Source of the DNA: an uncultured Bacilli bacterium
Lineage (GTDB): Bacteria; Bacillota_I; Bacilli_A; RF39; UBA660
Direction of reading: 5' to 3'
Assembly (NCBI GenBank): GCA_934122275.1
Contig: CAKOWI010000004.1
Coordinates: 1 to 64,000, forward strand
DNA: 64,000 nucleotides
The translations under genes and the position numbers were made by a program. Below are positions 52,215 to 61,838 of this stretch, piece by piece. The notes beneath the pieces are model-generated. The model saw only the letters and a list, made by a program, of their open reading frames with translations, did not search any database and was not told the DNA's origin. Each line of letters opens with the position of its first letter. Within the stretch, counting starts at the first letter, position 1.

Positions 52215-53894
52215 ATGAAAATTTTTAATGCAAATAAGGATGAAACTTTAGTATTTGCACTAGGTGGTTTAGGAGAAGTTGGTAAAAACATGTATGCTAT
52301 TATGCATAATGATGAATTAATAATTTTAGATGCCGGTGTTATGTTTCCTAAAGATGAATTAATGGGAATTGATTATGTTATACCAGACTTTACTTTTTTG
52401 AAGAAAAATGAAGATAAAATTAAGGCCTTATTTATTACACATGGACATGAAGATCACATAGGGGGCATTAATTTTTTACTTAATGAAGTTAATATTCCAG
52501 TTATTTATGCACCTAATCAAGCTTGTGGTTTAATAAAAAGAAAGTTTGCTGATAAGAACATAAGCTATGACAATCTAAAGGTATATACTGAAGATACGAT
52601 AGTTAAATTTAAGTATTTTACTGTAGAATTTTTTGCAACAACACACTCTATACCAGATTCTCATGGAATAGTAATTACAACACCTAATGGTAAAATAGTG
52701 GAAACTGGTGACTTTAAGTTTGATTTAACTCCTATCGGTCCTATGTCTAATATACATAAAATGTCAGACGTTGGTAAATCAGGAGTAAAACTTCTAATGA
52801 GTGAATCAACTAATGCACTATCTAAAGGTTTTTCAATGAGTGAATCAAAGGTTGAAGAAGAACTACAAGAAATATTTGAAAAGAAAAAAGGTAGAATAAT
52901 AGTTGCGACATTTGCATCTAATATTTACCGTTTAAAACACATAGTAGAAACTTGTAAGAAAAATGGTAGAAAAATTGCTTTGTTTGGAAGAAGTATGGAA
53001 AATAATATAGAAATATCAATAGAAGGTGGATACATAAAAGATGATAAAATTTTTGTTTCACCAGAAGTTGCAAATACCCTTCCACCAGAAGAAATATGCT
53101 TACTTTGTACAGGTTCTCAAGGAGAGCCACTTGCAGCTTTATCAAGAATTGCAAACGGTACTCATAAACAAATAAAATTAAGACCTTCTGATACAGTTAT
53201 ATTTTCTTCTAATCCTATTCCTGGTAATAATGCTTCTGTTGCTAAAACAATTAATGCTTTATATTTACAAGGAGTAGAAGTATATGTAAATAATCCTGAA
53301 AATGAAATTCATACATCAGGACATGGTAATCAAGAAGAATTGAAATTAATGATTAGATTAATTGATCCAGAATATTTTATGCCAATACATGGTGAGTATA
53401 GAATGCTTAAAGCACATCAAGATTTAGCTATTGATTGTGATATACCAAAAGAAAATACTTTTTTACTAGCAAATGGAGATGTTTTAGCTTTAAATAAAGA
53501 TGGTATAAGAAAAGCTGGTAATGTTGGTGCTGATGATATATACGTTGATGGAAATAGAATTGGTGATATTGGAAATGTCGTTATAAAAGACAGAAAAATA
53601 ATGGCAAATGATGGTATTTTAGTAGCTATTTGTAACATAAATTTAGAAAAACATATTTTATATGGAAAAATAAATATTACAACAAGAGGCTTTATATTAG
53701 TTAATGAAAATGAAGAACTCTTAAAGCAAATTGAAGAAGTAGCTGAAAATACCGTTAATAAAGAATTAACGAAAAAACAAGTAAACTATAATGAATTAAA
53801 AGGCCAATTAATTTCAGATATATTAACGTTTGTATTTGAAAAAACAGGAAGAAGACCAATAATACTACCAGTAATATTAGATGTTAGAAAATAA
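52215..53894 (+). CDS. rnj: Ribonuclease J
   Basis: 559 residues: metallo-beta-lactamase core with THGHEDHIGG (zinc site), TTHSIPDSHG and ETGDFKFD; beta-CASP domain with SGHGNQEEL and PIHGEYR; C-terminal domain at about 450-559. It is a 5'-3' exo- and endoribonuclease central to mRNA decay and rRNA processing in Firmicutes. Whether it is J1 or J2 is not decided here. Confidence 0.97.
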   Translation: MKIFNANKDETLVFALGGLGEVGKNMYAIMHNDELIILDAGVMFPKDELMGIDYVIPDFTFLKKNEDKIKALFITHGHEDHIGGINFLLNEVNIPVIYAPNQACGLIKRKFADKNISYDNLKVYTEDTIVKFKYFTVEFFATTHSIPDSHGIVITTPNGKIVETGDFKFDLTPIGPMSNIHKMSDVGKSGVKLLMSESTNALSKGFSMSESKVEEELQEIFEKKKGRIIVATFASNIYRLKHIVETCKKNGRKIALFGRSMENNIEISIEGGYIKDDKIFVSPEVANTLPPEEICLLCTGSQGEPLAALSRIANGTHKQIKLRPSDTVIFSSNPIPGNNASVAKTINALYLQGVEVYVNNPENEIHTSGHGNQEELKLMIRLIDPEYFMPIHGEYRMLKAHQDLAIDCDIPKENTFLLANGDVLALNKDGIRKAGNVGADDIYVDGNRIGDIGNVVIKDRKIMANDGILVAICNINLEKHILYGKINITTRGFILVNENEELLKQIEEVAENTVNKELTKKQVNYNELKGQLISDILTFVFEKTGRRPIILPVILDVRK

Positions 53895-53895
53895 G

Positions 53896-53921
53896 AAAAT
53901 CCCTACTGTTGGGATTTTTTT
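53896..53921. terminator. Bidirectional terminator between rnj and the NodB-like gene
   Basis: AAAATCCC / GGGATTTT stem, 7-nt loop, T-run; shared by the convergent genes. Confidence 0.75.
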
Positions 53922-54766
53922 GCATCTTCATTTATTAAGTTAGATAATTTTTCGGTATTATAACCTCTACTAGTAATTGTTTTAACTATTAATCCTAAAT
54001 TATTCATCTTTAAATTACTTACATCAAAAGATATCATAATACCCTTATCTAGTTTTTCTTTTACATCAAATATAGTAGGATCTACTAAAGAAGGTGTTAT
54101 AGAATGCATCTTCTTTTTCTTGCATAATTCCTTATCTGTATCATTTTTATTTTCATTTAAACATAAATTAGACTTTTTTAAACTAACACTTTCTATAATG
54201 TTATTTGTTAATGACATATACTCTTTACTATAAGAACCATCATATCCTAAATTATAGATTTCTGCATCTAAATAAGATATTGAAAGAGCTTTATCAACGT
54301 TTTTACTTAACCATAATCCATCAACAAAAAAGTTAGCTTTTATATTATTTTTAGCTATAAAACTAAGTAATGAATCCAAATTGTCATTACTATTTACTTT
54401 AAATATTAAAGCAACTCCGCCTATTTTAACATTTCCCTTTTTTATATAGTAATCATATGTTTTAGATATGGTATTTTTAGGTAAACTATCTTCATACACT
54501 ATTTTATTTTTATCAAACTTATTATCTTTTTTCATATTCTTATAAGACTTATCTTTATCGACTGAAATACCAGAATAACCAAGTATCATTTCATCGCCAT
54601 TTATAATAGGTTCTTTCGGCTTAATATCATTCTCATTTTTATAATTAATAACTTTCCTCATCATTAGGTCACTTTCTCTAGCCGTTTTAGTAACACTTTC
54701 CGTATAGATAAAACTAAGTACCAAAAGTAACAATATACTTAATAGTTTTAAAGTATTCTTAAACAT
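53903..54766 (-). CDS. NodB-like polysaccharide-deacetylase fold, probably non-catalytic
   Basis: 287 residues. One N-terminal membrane or signal helix (about 5-24). The domain core KIGGVALIFKVNSND and SFIAKNNIKANFFVDGLWLS matches the start of a NodB fold, but the TFDDG metal/base motif is replaced by IFKVNSND. The His-x3-His site is replaced by NLGYDGSYSKEY. A SpoIIQ- or YlxY-type pseudo-deacetylase is the closest idea. ATG 54766 follows AGGTGATTTG. Possible cell-wall binding role. Confidence 0.68.
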   Translation of the reverse strand: MFKNTLKLLSILLLLVLSFIYTESVTKTARESDLMMRKVINYKNENDIKPKEPIINGDEMILGYSGISVDKDKSYKNMKKDNKFDKNKIVYEDSLPKNTISKTYDYYIKKGNVKIGGVALIFKVNSNDNLDSLLSFIAKNNIKANFFVDGLWLSKNVDKALSISYLDAEIYNLGYDGSYSKEYMSLTNNIIESVSLKKSNLCLNENKNDTDKELCKKKKMHSITPSLVDPTIFDVKEKLDKGIMISFDVSNLKMNNLGLIVKTITSRGYNTEKLSNLINEDAKKSQQ

Positions 54767-54800
54767 CAAATCACCTATTAAATGGTATGCATAGTAATAA

Positions 54801-54820
54801 AAAAAAGAACATGAGTTCTT
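54801..54820 (-). terminator. Terminator of the 54819 gene
   Basis: AAGAAC-ATGA-GTTCTT hairpin with T-run on the minus strand at the stop codon. Confidence 0.7.
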
Positions 54821-55778
54821 AATTTTTGTAACTTAATTCAGGTTTTAATATGTATGTATTTGTTATATAAACCCTTTTATCCTTATCTTCAGAAACATCC
54901 CAATTTGATAGTGAAAACCTTTTAGCATCCTTTATTCCAACATTATTAGGAAAAACCTTAACAATAACTTTTACACTATAATCAAAATTTGGAATATCAA
55001 AGTTTATTTTACCCGATATATCTTTCTTATTTAAAACTTCAGTATTTTTATTTGATTTATCAACATAACTTACTTTAACACTATATGTGTTATTTGGAAC
55101 GTTTAAAGTAAATTCTCTAGGATCATTTCTATCTGTTACAATACTTATTTTTTCCTTACTCTTTTTAAGTTCTTTAACTTCATCAATACCTACTGGACTA
55201 TAATACCCTTTTACCGTAAAAATTTTATAAGCATATTTATCCTTCATTTTATCTGAATCAACAAAAGTCCATGAATAAGGAGCAAATGACTTGGTTGTTC
55301 CAGAAGAATTTACTATTTGTAATTTAACTTTCCAAGTTCTATTTTCATTCTTTAAAGATCCAAACGTTATTTTAAATTCATCTTTATTTTTTTCAACATC
55401 TTTTGTATCTTTTTCTATCCATTTATTGTTTTTTAAGTAATAAGTAGTATATCTATAGCTACCAGAATATTTCTTTACTGAATCTGGAACTTTAAATTCC
55501 ATAACATAATCATGATTTTTATTATAATATTCTTTAGTTATAAATCCATCTTTATTAGTTACTATACCATTTAATTTAGAACCTACTAATTTATATAAAA
55601 AATCATATGGTGTTAAATTCTTAATTATACAGAAAAAAGCTCCACTCATAATAACACATATAATTGTACATATTACAATTAAAATATATGACTTTTTTAT
55701 TAATTCTTCATTAGCAAGCTTCGGTCTACCAACTTTAGCTTTCTCATCTTTTAATAGCCATTCCCTCAAAATTACCAC
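54819..55778 (-). CDS. Membrane-anchored protein of unknown function
   Basis: 319 residues. A short cytoplasmic N-terminus with KAKVGRPKLANEE (an AT-hook-like GRPK motif), one membrane helix (about 29-52), then a beta-rich extracytoplasmic region with repeated Tyr/Lys-rich strands. No catalytic motif recognised. The start is uncertain: GTG at 55778 or a TTG four codons on. Located 9 bp downstream of ezrA, so probably in its operon and perhaps division- or wall-related. Confidence 0.65.
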   Translation of the reverse strand: MVILREWLLKDEKAKVGRPKLANEELIKKSYILIVICTIICVIMSGAFFCIIKNLTPYDFLYKLVGSKLNGIVTNKDGFITKEYYNKNHDYVMEFKVPDSVKKYSGSYRYTTYYLKNNKWIEKDTKDVEKNKDEFKITFGSLKNENRTWKVKLQIVNSSGTTKSFAPYSWTFVDSDKMKDKYAYKIFTVKGYYSPVGIDEVKELKKSKEKISIVTDRNDPREFTLNVPNNTYSVKVSYVDKSNKNTEVLNKKDISGKINFDIPNFDYSVKVIVKVFPNNVGIKDAKRFSLSNWDVSEDKDKRVYITNTYILKPELSYKN

Positions 55779-55787
55779 TTTCTTTCC

Positions 55788-57494
55788 TTATTTTTTATAA
55801 TCTAAAATCTTTTTATGAATACCAGGTTCAACCATATCCAAAGTATTTATACTAAGTTCTAAAGATTTTTTATAATTTCCCTCAAAAAATAGTTCTTCAG
55901 CTTTTATTAGTCCATCATTTATTTGAGGTTTAGAAGAACGATATCTATTACCATATACAATTGCATATTCCGATAATAATGCCATCTTAATCATTTCATT
56001 TGTTGTATTACTAAGTTTAAATACTAAATCCCTGGCAGTATCAACCCTTATATTTAACGTTTCAATATTAATTGGTCTTTTTGATAATTCTTTTTGAATT
56101 TCCTTTATTCCATCACTAGCTTCCTTTAACTCTATATAATAAGTATTTGGAATAACAGGTAATTTATTTTTTCTTATTTGATATTTAGACTTTCTAAGTA
56201 ATAGTTTAATATCTTCTAATTGACCTTTAGCTCTTTCTTCATCATCCTTTAAATTACTAACTTTCATAAGTAAATTATCTAATCTTTCACTTACTTTTGA
56301 TAACTTAAGTAAGATTATTTCTAGCTCCTGATTAAGTTTAGAAAAAGGAAATGAATGATTTTGATCTAACATAAGTAACTTACTATAATCTTCATTTATC
56401 TTATCATATTCTTTAGATAATAAAGAAACTTGTTCTAAAGTATCTTCTGTTAAGTTATACTCTTCTTTTATTTCTGGGACTTTTTGAGCTACTGCATTTA
56501 GTATTTTTTCAACGTGTTTATTAATCTTATTAAAGTTACTTATTCCCTCTTCATAATACTTTCTAGTTAACTTTTCTGTTTCAAAAACATTAAATAACGA
56601 ATCAAAATACTCTAATATGGTTTTAAGTTCAAATGAAGCATCTTCTAGGTTTAAAACCCTTACCTTATCAAATATTAAATTAACCTTCTTTTCTGATTCC
56701 ATAATGTTATATTCAATATTTAAATAATCAAGTTGATATCCTTCCCTAGTTAATTTTATATATTCAGTTGATACATCTTCCATTCTTTTAGGAATAAGAT
56801 TCTTTCCCATTAACATTATTTCAGGAACTTCATCTATAACTATCTTCATAAGATTAAGCATTTCAGTTAATCCCTTAACAACATATATAACTTCTTCATA
56901 GTCCCTTTTTTCTAATACAATTTCAAACTCTTCAAATCTTTTTTCAATGTTTTCAAACTGCAAACTTATCGTTTTTGCAACTTCTTCATAATCAGCTTTT
57001 GTATTTTCAAACTTATCTTTTAATTTTCTATATAATGCCTTTAACTTTATAACGGTTGCTCTATTTCTTTCTTCACTAAGAGTTATTTCTTTTATCTCCG
57101 ATAATATGTTTTTAATGTTAAGTTTAATCTCATATAATCTAATTTCTATTTCAGTTATTTGTTCATATATTTCACTTTTCTTACCCTTATCAACTAAAAA
57201 ATCAATATCAATTAACATCTCATTTACATCTGGTATAGTTTCTTTCTCAATTTGATCTAGCTGTAATTTCCAATTATCATATTTTTCCTTTAATTTACTG
57301 TTACTGATTAAAGCAGATGCTTTAGAAAGCTCACTTAATACTGGTACATTAATAAGCATATTCTTTTCTTTTTCTAATTCACTAATTATCTTTAATATTT
57401 TATTTTTACTTCTTTTTTTGGTAATTAAAATAGTTATAACAACAATAACTAAGGAAATAAATGAAACAGTACCAATATATAAACCCTTTGTCAT
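55788..57494 (-). CDS. ezrA: Septation ring formation regulator EzrA
   Basis: 568 residues: one membrane helix at the very N-terminus (about 5-24), then an almost continuous spectrin-like coiled coil to the end. This topology and length are typical of EzrA, which binds FtsZ and limits Z-ring formation to midcell. The AGGAGG ribosome site supports the start. Confidence 0.93.
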   Translation of the reverse strand: MTKGLYIGTVSFISLVIVVITILITKKRSKNKILKIISELEKEKNMLINVPVLSELSKASALISNSKLKEKYDNWKLQLDQIEKETIPDVNEMLIDIDFLVDKGKKSEIYEQITEIEIRLYEIKLNIKNILSEIKEITLSEERNRATVIKLKALYRKLKDKFENTKADYEEVAKTISLQFENIEKRFEEFEIVLEKRDYEEVIYVVKGLTEMLNLMKIVIDEVPEIMLMGKNLIPKRMEDVSTEYIKLTREGYQLDYLNIEYNIMESEKKVNLIFDKVRVLNLEDASFELKTILEYFDSLFNVFETEKLTRKYYEEGISNFNKINKHVEKILNAVAQKVPEIKEEYNLTEDTLEQVSLLSKEYDKINEDYSKLLMLDQNHSFPFSKLNQELEIILLKLSKVSERLDNLLMKVSNLKDDEERAKGQLEDIKLLLRKSKYQIRKNKLPVIPNTYYIELKEASDGIKEIQKELSKRPINIETLNIRVDTARDLVFKLSNTTNEMIKMALLSEYAIVYGNRYRSSKPQINDGLIKAEELFFEGNYKKSLELSINTLDMVEPGIHKKILDYKK

Positions 57495-57581
57495 AGCTAG
57501 CCTCCTACTTTAATATACTATTATTTTAACATAAAAAGCGACAAAATTCATTATATTTTTACATAAATTAAAAAAAGAAAA

Positions 57582-57600
57582 AAGAACTATCAAAGTTCCT
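57582..57600 (-). terminator. Terminator of the sigma-factor gene
   Basis: AAGAACT / AGTTC hairpin with long T/C-rich tail on the minus strand, 7 bp past the stop codon. Confidence 0.55.
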
Positions 57601-57607
57601 TTATAAA

Positions 57608-58270
57608 TCAATGTTTATTTAATTTTTTAGAGTATGGTTTTTCATCTATTAATCTTTGTGTTTTTAATTTATTGCCTATTTTCTCAACTGTTCTTGATAT
57701 TAATTTTGAAACATAACTTTGTGAAATTCCAAATTTGTCAGCTATTTCTTTTTGAGTATAAATTTCATCTTTATAAAAACCAAAATACATAATAATTATT
57801 TGTTTTTCTCTACTTGGTAAATCTTTTATTATACTATTAAGCATGTCATATAATTCTAATCTTTCATAATAATTAACAATATTTGTATCATCAATTAATG
57901 TATGTTCTAACCTTTTATAATCTTCTATATATAGTATATTACCACCTTTTTTTATCTTTTGTAAGAACATTAATATTTCATTATCTATACACTTTAAAGC
58001 ATAACTAGGAAACTTTACGTTTTTATCCGGATTATATGATAAAACAGCCTTTATAAGACCAACATTTCCTATAGACACAGTGTCTTTCTTATCATAATGA
58101 ACGTTATTAAATTTGTTTATAACCTCATATAATACAAGTCTTATATTATGCTCTATTATTGTATTTTTAGCATCATCATTTCCTTCTTTAAACTTTTTAA
58201 ATAGACCATTTAATTCTTCTTCTGATAATCTGTTAGGTAATTTACATTCACTTAGAAATAATTCATTCAT
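57608..58270 (-). CDS. SigE/SigK-like RNA polymerase sigma factor
   Basis: 220 residues. Region 2 reads IEHNIRLVLYEVINKFN, SIGNVGLIKAVLSYNPDKNVKFPSYALKCIDNEI-like (split here for length), and region 4 has YTQKEIADKFGISQSYVSKL. The LIKAV..YNPDKNVKFPSYA and CIDNEILMFL blocks closely resemble the mother-cell sporulation sigmas SigE and SigK as I recall them. There is no obvious pro-sequence. AAGGGAT precedes the start. If functional, it implies a sporulation programme that would also transcribe coat genes. Confidence 0.85.
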   Translation of the reverse strand: MNELFLSECKLPNRLSEEELNGLFKKFKEGNDDAKNTIIEHNIRLVLYEVINKFNNVHYDKKDTVSIGNVGLIKAVLSYNPDKNVKFPSYALKCIDNEILMFLQKIKKGGNILYIEDYKRLEHTLIDDTNIVNYYERLELYDMLNSIIKDLPSREKQIIIMYFGFYKDEIYTQKEIADKFGISQSYVSKLISRTVEKIGNKLKTQRLIDEKPYSKKLNKH

Positions 58271-58338
58271 ATATAATATCCCTTCTTAGGCATAAAGCTT
58301 AATTATAGATATGTAAAATAAATTAAAAAAAGAACTCT

Positions 58339-58854
58339 TTAGCTCAATTTAAGTAATTTATTTATAGTATCATCTTTAGTCTTTCTATAATTACTATGAA
58401 ACACGTTCTTCTGTCTTTTATTAAAGAAAAAATTCAATAACAAATAATTTTTAGCTAACGACTTCTTATGCATAATTTTCTTTTCAACATATTCACACAT
58501 AAATAGTTTACATGAAATATTTTGACATGTACATTTCTTATTCTTAAGAAATTTGCAGCCTGCATCACCTTTAAAATAGCAACATCCATTTATATTATGT
58601 ACTGACTTACCTAATCTATTTGCAATACATCTGTTATCTTTAAAATCACATAATACACATACATTATTATCAAGATACTTGCACATATAATCATATATAA
58701 ATTCATATCTCTTTCTCAAATCCTTTATATTAAATGCCTTTATAAATGCTTCTTCCACTTTATTTATAGGTTCACACTCTAAAAAAACGTCTTTATTCAT
58801 ATACTTTCTAAATCTTTTATAATTATTTTTTCTATCTTTTTGCTCTATTATCAT
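58339..58854 (-). CDS. Cysteine-rich protein next to the sigma factor
   Basis: 171 residues with about 13 Cys clustered in the middle: CVLCDF, NRC, GCCYFKGDAGC, KNKKCTCQN, SCKLFMC. The spacing suggests one or two metal or Fe-S sites. The C-terminus is basic (KTKDDTINKLLKLS). No signal peptide. Family not recognised. GGTG precedes the ATG. It is 68 bp upstream of the sigma gene on the same strand, so it may be co-transcribed. Confidence 0.7.
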   Translation of the reverse strand: MIIEQKDRKNNYKRFRKYMNKDVFLECEPINKVEEAFIKAFNIKDLRKRYEFIYDYMCKYLDNNVCVLCDFKDNRCIANRLGKSVHNINGCCYFKGDAGCKFLKNKKCTCQNISCKLFMCEYVEKKIMHKKSLAKNYLLLNFFFNKRQKNVFHSNYRKTKDDTINKLLKLS

Positions 58855-58988
58855 TTTAATTCACCAACATATTTTATTCCTATCTTACTTCGCTTTAAAT
58901 ATATATATAGACTAAGTTACTATTTTTTTCATTGATTGTAGCTCATAACACAATATCATATTTTTAATGAATTGTAAATAGATTAAGC

Positions 58989-59021
58989 AAGAATTAAGTA
59001 AGAATTAAGTAAGAATTAAGT
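58989..59021. repeat. Three tandem 11-bp repeats upstream of the Fic promoter
   Basis: AAGAATTAAGT occurs three times head to tail (58989, 59000, 59011), followed by a partial copy. One repeat per helical turn puts all copies on the same DNA face, 9 bp upstream of the -35 box. Likely a regulator-binding array. Confidence 0.85.
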
Positions 59022-59029
59022 AAGATGTA

Positions 59030-59058
59030 TTGATTGAAAAATATGCTTGTAGTATAAT
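59030..59058 (+). promoter_or_regulatory. Promoter of the second Fic gene
   Basis: TTGATT (59030-59035), 17-bp spacer, TATAAT (59053-59058). GAGGTGATT precedes the ATG at 59086. Confidence 0.75.
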
Positions 59059-59085
59059 AATACATATAAAGCAGAGGTGATTTTA

Positions 59086-60081
59086 ATGGTCAATTACGTG
59101 CCACCATTTGCAATTACAAATAAAATGTTAGATTATGTTTCTAACATAATGGAAAAAATTGGTAAACTAGATAATTATACTAATTTTAATAAAATGCCAG
59201 TATTAAGAAAAAATAATAGGATTAAGTCTATTCATTCATCTTTAGCAATTGAAGCAAATTCATTATCTTTAGGACAGGTAAAAGATGTAATTGCTGGTAG
59301 AACTGTTATAGGTACTCAAAAAGAAATTCAAGAAGTAAAAAATGCATATAATGCATATGAAATGATTAACAGTGTAAACGCATATTCTATAAAAGATTTA
59401 AAGAAAGTTCATGAAGTGATAACATATTTAACAGTTGACGAATCTGGAGAGTTTAGAAAGGGTAATGAAGGAGTATTTGATGAAAAAGGCAATTGTATTC
59501 ACGTCTGTCCACCACCAGAACAAGTTCCTGGATTAATGAAACAATTATTTGATTGGATGAAGAAAAATAAGGAAGAAATTCATCCACTAATACTATCATC
59601 TGTATTTCATTATGAATTTGTATTTATACATCCTTTTTCAGACGGCAATGGCAGAACTGCAAGATTATGGCAAAATATTATGCTATCTAAATGGAAAAAA
59701 ATATTTGAATATTTACCAATAGAATCACAAATACATAAGTTTCAAGATGATTATTATAAATCAATTAATAATTGTAATCATAATGGAGAGTCTACCGAAT
59801 TTGTTGAATTTATGCTTAGGACAATTGATGAAGTTTTAGATGAAGCAATTAGAACAAGTTCTGTTCCAATTACGGAAACAGGAATTAACATTAATAAATT
59901 ACTTAATGTTATGGAATACAACATTCCAGTAACGGCAAATGAAATAATGGATAAGTTAGGAATTAAATCAAAAGAAACCTTAAGATCAACATATCTTGAT
60001 CCAGCAATAAAAGAGGGAGTTATAGCATTAACAATTCCTGATAAACCAACTAGTAAAAATCAAATGTATTATAAAGTTTAA
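59086..60081 (+). CDS. Fic-family protein (putative AMPylase)
   Basis: 331 residues. The catalytic motif HPFSDGNGRTAR lies near residue 181. N-terminal SLAIEA (about residues 48-53) matches the inhibitory-helix pattern (S/T)xxxE, though the final G/N is Ala. A C-terminal winged-helix-like region (VTANEIMDKLGIKSKETLRS) is typical of the long Fic proteins that may regulate themselves. ATG 59086 is chosen; the GTG at 59077 is part of the ribosome site. Distinct in length and sequence from the Fic protein in the first element. Confidence 0.9.
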   Translation: MVNYVPPFAITNKMLDYVSNIMEKIGKLDNYTNFNKMPVLRKNNRIKSIHSSLAIEANSLSLGQVKDVIAGRTVIGTQKEIQEVKNAYNAYEMINSVNAYSIKDLKKVHEVITYLTVDESGEFRKGNEGVFDEKGNCIHVCPPPEQVPGLMKQLFDWMKKNKEEIHPLILSSVFHYEFVFIHPFSDGNGRTARLWQNIMLSKWKKIFEYLPIESQIHKFQDDYYKSINNCNHNGESTEFVEFMLRTIDEVLDEAIRTSSVPITETGININKLLNVMEYNIPVTANEIMDKLGIKSKETLRSTYLDPAIKEGVIALTIPDKPTSKNQMYYKV

Positions 60082-60103
60082 AGAAGTAGAGAAGCTTCTT
60101 TTT
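60081..60103 (+). terminator. Terminator of the second Fic gene
   Basis: AAGAAG / CTTCTT hairpin with 8-nt loop and T-run, overlapping the stop codon. Confidence 0.5.
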
Positions 60104-60223
60104 ATGTGCAAAATTTATATATCTATTCAATAGATTACAAATTTATTATTTTTTTAATGATGAATATTAATAATAAAAGTAAGAAAAACAAAATGACAAG
60201 TAAAAAATAGAACTGTTAGTTTC

Positions 60224-60298
60224 TGTATAGATCATGCTCACCATTTCATGTTCCAGTTGTAAGATTAGCTGCTGCTCATGTCACAATATTATATTGAT
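60224..60298 (+). pseudogene. Remnant of the pyruvate phosphate dikinase C-terminus
   Basis: The plus strand encodes RSCSPFHVPVVRLAAAHVTI, followed by a stop. This matches the extreme C-terminus of the PPDK in this window (SCSPFRVPIARLAAAQAAI, minus strand at 63366) but is inverted and diverged. A stop lies just upstream, so only about 25 codons remain. Around it (60104-60390) I see no other gene. Confidence 0.8.
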
Positions 60299-60390
60299 AA
60301 TATCTTAATATAAATTAAAAACATTATTGCTTATATATTTTTACTAACTATACTCTAGCTTACTATATATTAATTACTAAAATTTAAAAA

Positions 60391-60410
60391 GAGCTAGAAA
60401 CATCTAGCTC
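60391..60410 (-). terminator. Terminator of the surface-protein operon
   Basis: GAGCTAGA / TCTAGCTC perfect stem with 4-nt loop and T-run on the minus strand. Confidence 0.85.
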
Positions 60411-60416
60411 AATATT

Positions 60417-61826
60417 CTAATTTATTTGTCTTTTTTTATAAGAAATTATTGCTGATCCTACAAGTCCTATAATCGATAAAATGCTTGTTGATATATATAA
60501 TACAATATTATCACCAGTTTTAGGATTTTTAACATTTGTGTTAGATGATTTTTCTGTTGCAATAATTCCATACTCACTTAAATGTGATGTTTCAAATACT
60601 ATGTATCCATCTTCTACTGTTGCTGGTATAGTTTCTTTTATTTCATTATCTAAAATATAAACTACCTCGTATTTTTTATATCCTTTTAATTCTTCTGGTA
60701 AAGCAATTTTTATTTTAATTTTAGTATTATCAATTTTAACTATTTGACCATTTTCTAAAACATTAATATCAACTACATACTTAACATTTTTAGCTGTTAA
60801 TTCTTTTTTTAATTCTACTTTTTTAATATCTAATACATAATCTTTGCTAACTTCTTTTTCAAATGTAATACTTCCATTTATTACACCAGTGCTTTTGATT
60901 TCTTTTACTTGAGTAGGTTGATTTGAAGATGTAGGTGTCATTGTTAAATCAGGGTACATTCTCCATGTTGTTTGAAATTCATCAAGATCTGTTTCTTCTT
61001 CCCAATCAGATACTCTATAATTATAATATTTGCCATTTATTTTTAATTTAGTATTCCTTGTAAAAATATATCCTTCTTTAGCTTTAAAATATAAAATGTA
61101 TTGGTATTCTTTTCCACTTTCAAAAGCAGTGATAAGATTTTCGTAACCTTGATTAAAGAATTCAGCAGATGTTATACCTGAACCATCTTTAGCTTGCCAG
61201 CATTCAAATTGATATATATATGGTGATCCATCAGGTGTTTTTCCTGTAAATACAGGTTTATCATTTACATTAAAACTGATTGTTGCATTATTTAGCTCTA
61301 TAACATCAATGCGTTTTAATTGAACTGGTTTTGTTGGTTTTATTGTTTTAACAGCAGTTACAAAAAGTATTGATCCAGAATTTAGTACACTAACACTACT
61401 TATTTTTGTGCTATTTACTCTTACTGTACTATTATTTCCAAATTTATTTTCACCTTTTGCTTTAAGAGAAATACTATACATATAAGTTTTTCCTTCTTCA
61501 AAAGCAGTTATTTTTTTATCTTGTGCTAAAGCATTATTCTTGTTTTCATCAGAATACCAATATTTTACCGGGATAGCTTCACCTTTCTCATTAGTTTCCA
61601 TTTCTTCCCAATATTCATACTCTATATCATATAACCCGTCCCACGGATCACACTTATAAGCCTTTGCTTCTGGTTTATCTCCTGGATTATAATTAAATTT
61701 TACACCCTCAATATCTATATTTGCTGTGCTCAAATCTAAATCTTCTGCAAATGTCGTTATCGGTGCAATACATATAGCAAACAAAAAAATTAATATAGTC
61801 GTAATAAGTATTTTACTTTTTTGCAT
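60417..61826 (-). CDS. Sortase-anchored surface protein (NPKTG)
   Basis: 469 residues. Signal peptide (about 1-28), two similar beta-rich modules of about 120 residues (each with ITAFE(E/S)GK(T/E)Y), an Ig-like module (KIKIALPEELKGYKKYEVVY), then the wall-sorting signal NPKTGD, a hydrophobic helix and the basic tail YKKRQIN. NPKTG is a variant of LPxTG. The ATG at 61826 has AGGAGG 8 nt upstream. Probably an adhesin or carbohydrate-binding surface protein; ligand unknown. No sortase gene is in this window. Confidence 0.85.
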   Translation of the reverse strand: MQKSKILITTILIFLFAICIAPITTFAEDLDLSTANIDIEGVKFNYNPGDKPEAKAYKCDPWDGLYDIEYEYWEEMETNEKGEAIPVKYWYSDENKNNALAQDKKITAFEEGKTYMYSISLKAKGENKFGNNSTVRVNSTKISSVSVLNSGSILFVTAVKTIKPTKPVQLKRIDVIELNNATISFNVNDKPVFTGKTPDGSPYIYQFECWQAKDGSGITSAEFFNQGYENLITAFESGKEYQYILYFKAKEGYIFTRNTKLKINGKYYNYRVSDWEEETDLDEFQTTWRMYPDLTMTPTSSNQPTQVKEIKSTGVINGSITFEKEVSKDYVLDIKKVELKKELTAKNVKYVVDINVLENGQIVKIDNTKIKIKIALPEELKGYKKYEVVYILDNEIKETIPATVEDGYIVFETSHLSEYGIIATEKSSNTNVKNPKTGDNIVLYISTSILSIIGLVGSAIISYKKRQIN

Positions 61827-61838
61827 TTTCATTTCCTC

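Noticed and set aside
58989..59021. CRISPR array or replication iterons
   Set aside because: Repeats are 11 bp with no spacers, no cas or replication gene nearby, and they abut a promoter.
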